64,000 nucleotides of DNA, taken from the NCBI GenBank assembly GCA_022846035.1, contig AP025580.1, positions 1,550,001-1,614,000 on the forward strand, read 5' to 3'. Of this stretch, positions 62,357 to 64,000 are shown one piece after another. Under the pieces are notes generated by a model. The model was not told the DNA's origin and made no database searches. It saw nothing but the letters and a program-made list of their open reading frames with translations. The position numbers were made by a program, and so were the translations under genes. How positions within the stretch are numbered: the stretch's first letter is position 1; every line of letters starts with the position of its first letter. The DNA is from Christensenellaceae bacterium (GTDB taxonomy: Bacteria > Bacillota > Clostridia > Christensenellales > Christensenellaceae).

Positions 62357-64000
62357 TCACTTCTTGCAGCGCCAGAGGAAGGTCACGATCTGTGCTCTGG
62401 TGCAATCCGCGTCGGGGCTGAATGTGGTGTTGGTGGTTCCCTTGGTGATATCCTCCTTGACCGCCCACAGTACAGCGCCTGCATAATAGGCGGTGGACTT
62501 CACATCGGCAAAGGGATTGGCTGTACCCACTGCCGGGGACTTCTCAGAACGCCACAGGAAAGTGACGATCTGGGCACGGGAGCAGGTCATGTTGGGGCTG
62601 AACGTGGTGTCGCTGGTGCCCTTGGTGATGCCGTTTTCTACCGCCCACAGCACAGCGTCGTAATAGTAGCTGCCCGCGGGGACGTCGATGAAGGGCATGG
62701 CGCGGGTTTCGGGTTCGGGACTGCCAGCGGCACGCCACAGGAAGGTCACGGCCTGCGCACGGGTACAGATGCCATCCGGGGAGAAATGGGTATCATCGGT
62801 GCCCTTGGTAATGCCGTTTTCCACTGCCCAATCCACAGCGTCCTCATAATAGCTGCCGGTAGCTACATCCACAAACACGCCGGTCTGGGGGTTGCCGTTG
62901 GCTTTCATAAAGATGACCTCGATGGTATGGGTTCTACGGACATTCTCAAAGGTGTAGGACTTCACCGCGCCGATGCTCTTGCCGTCGATCTTGACGTTGG
63001 CGACAGCATAGCCCTTATCCGGGGTGATGGTGAAGGTCTGATCTCTGCCCTCGCGGACACTGACATTGCCGGAGGGGGAGATAGAGCCGCCAGTTCCGGC
63101 AGTTGCCTTGATGGTGTAGTAGCTGTAGCCGCTGCCGCCACCGCTGCCGGTATACGTCCAGTGGGCGTAGACGGTGGTATTTGCAGAGAATACGGTATCC
63201 GTCGTGATTTTTGTGCCTCCGCTCTTTTCGGTGTACCAGCCGTCGAAGCTGTAACTGCCGCTTCGGGAGGCGCTGGGCAGAGAGGGCAACTTCTGATTGG
63301 TGGTGGTCATGCTGCCGACAGAGGGCGCACCGCCGTTTCCGTCAAAGGTGACGATGAACTCGGTGGGCACAGGAGGTGCGTCCTCCTCGAAGATTGCCTT
63401 GACCTCCACATCGCTGTCCGGCATGGTGAACTTGTTGTTGGTGATTACAAGCCCTGCCGGAGATTCGACCTGCCACTCCTTGAAGTGGTAGCCCTTGTTG
63501 GGCGTAGCGGTCAGGGCGATCTCCGTGCCGACAACAGCCTTTGCATGAGAGGCGGAAGCTGTGCCGTTTCCGTCCGTTTTCACGGTGATGGTGAACTCGG
63601 TGGGAGCAGGAGGTGCATCTTTCTCGAAGATGGCCTTGACCTCCACGTTGTCGTTCGGCATGGTGAACTTATTGTCCTTGATGGTCACGCCGCCGCTGAT
63701 GATCTGCCACTCCTTGAGGTGGTAGCCGGTGTTTGGCGTGGCGGTCAGGGTGATTGTCGTACCGGCCGCAGCGGTGGAAGGAGCTGCGGTGCCGGTGCCG
63801 TTTCCGTCATTGCTGACGGTGACGGTGTAGGTGGTGGGGGTAATAACGCTGTTCTTCCACAGTGCTTTGAGCTCAATATCCCTGTTCACGGTGTAGGAAT
63901 CTCCCACCTTGTACTCCGTGCCGCCGATCTCCCAAGCCTTGAACTCCTGATCGGCGGGAGCAGTGAAGCCGCAGGCGGGCAGGATGTAATTTGTCCCTGC
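62357..64000 (-). CDS. Surface protein with InlB-type repeats and three SLH domains (5' end beyond window)
   Basis: The frame is open to the window edge, so the N-terminus is missing; 547 codons are in view. It has two divergent InlB B-repeat-like units (TITLTATPNTGYHLKEWQI and EIALTATPNKGYHFKEWQV), then a Listeria-type repeat (FDGWYTEKSGGTKI) and a further repeat. Three SLH domains follow at the C-terminus (FVDVATGSYYEDAVDWAVEN, FIDVPAGSYYYDAVLWAVEN, FADVKSTAYYAGAVLWAVKE). SLH domains bind pyruvylated wall polymers, so the protein is held on the surface without sortase. A role in adhesion is likely by family, not proven. Confidence 0.9.
   Translation of the reverse strand, partial: AGTNYILPACGFTAPADQEFKAWEIGGTEYKVGDSYTVNRDIELKALWKNSVITPTTYTVTVSNDGNGTGTAAPSTAAAGTTITLTATPNTGYHLKEWQIISGGVTIKDNKFTMPNDNVEVKAIFEKDAPPAPTEFTITVKTDGNGTASASHAKAVVGTEIALTATPNKGYHFKEWQVESPAGLVITNNKFTMPDSDVEVKAIFEEDAPPVPTEFIVTFDGNGGAPSVGSMTTTNQKLPSLPSASRSGSYSFDGWYTEKSGGTKITTDTVFSANTTVYAHWTYTGSGGGSGYSYYTIKATAGTGGSISPSGNVSVREGRDQTFTITPDKGYAVANVKIDGKSIGAVKSYTFENVRRTHTIEVIFMKANGNPQTGVFVDVATGSYYEDAVDWAVENGITKGTDDTHFSPDGICTRAQAVTFLWRAAGSPEPETRAMPFIDVPAGSYYYDAVLWAVENGITKGTSDTTFSPNMTCSRAQIVTFLWRSEKSPAVGTANPFADVKSTAYYAGAVLWAVKEDITKGTTNTTFSPDADCTRAQIVTFLWRCKK

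Noticed and set aside
62357-62500. C-terminal sorting signal on the SLH protein as substrate of the neighbouring sortase
   Set aside because: The protein ends in an SLH domain with no LPXTG-like motif, hydrophobic stretch or basic tail.

Overview
The window reads as a stretch of a Bacillota (Clostridia-type) chromosome that has taken up two serine-recombinase integrative and conjugative elements (ICEs), one nested inside the other. The chromosomal part (about 1-23,010) has moderate GC, strong AGGAGG-type ribosome sites and a typical Gram-positive gene set: birA (partial), recX, a secreted peptidoglycan-binding protein, an intracellular alpha-amylase, a peptide-type solute-binding lipoprotein, a lytic transglycosylase, coaE, polA, lrgA-lrgB, a SIMPL-domain lipoprotein with an ECF sigma factor, a cluster of ATP-grasp enzyme, sugar aminotransferase and membrane glycosyltransferase, tRNA-Leu(CAA), a MacA/MacB-like efflux operon, an FkbM methyltransferase and an ABC-F ATPase. 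I cannot name the species; Christensenellales is a guess only.

An outer ICE starts just after the ABC-F gene (about 23,020) and runs past the end of the window. Its large serine recombinase, read leftward, is split. The N-terminal part lies at 59,213-59,436 and the C-terminal part at 23,103-24,568, and the whole inner ICE (24,569-59,212, about 34.6 kb) sits between them. Joining the two parts at a shared TT (AA on the + strand) restores codon 75 (Phe) and the family sequence GTTFNRPGF. Removing a 5-bp tandem duplication at 24,157-24,166 then gives one 560-codon reading frame. The rest of the outer element in view holds a TnpW-like protein, an HTH_16 protein, a sigma factor, a class B sortase and an SLH-domain surface protein.

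The inner ICE is of the Tn1549/CTn type. In order it carries a replisome-organizer protein, PcfB, VirD4, Maff2, TrbL, a radical SAM protein, PrgI, VirB4, a DNA methyltransferase, an NlpC/P60 cell-wall hydrolase, DUF4315 and DUF4366 proteins, topoisomerase III, a Cys-rich protein, a 1115-residue antirestriction fusion and a TTRAP protein. On the opposite strand follow MobC, a MOBP relaxase and an Xre regulator. Its cargo is an AT-rich RlmN/Cfr-family radical SAM methyltransferase behind a leader-peptide attenuator, which looks like an antibiotic-response locus. The right end has a sigma factor, an HTH_16 protein, TnpW and the ICE's own serine recombinase.

The virB4 gene is split into three exons by two group II introns. 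The second intron is itself interrupted by an IS110-family element just in front of its maturase gene. An identical 1720-bp copy of that element lies in front of the inner sigma-factor gene. Both copies sit inside a Shine-Dalgarno sequence, and the noncoding stretch upstream of the transposase contains the same motif, as expected for a bridge RNA. The window therefore holds four levels of nesting: outer ICE, inner ICE, group II intron, IS110.
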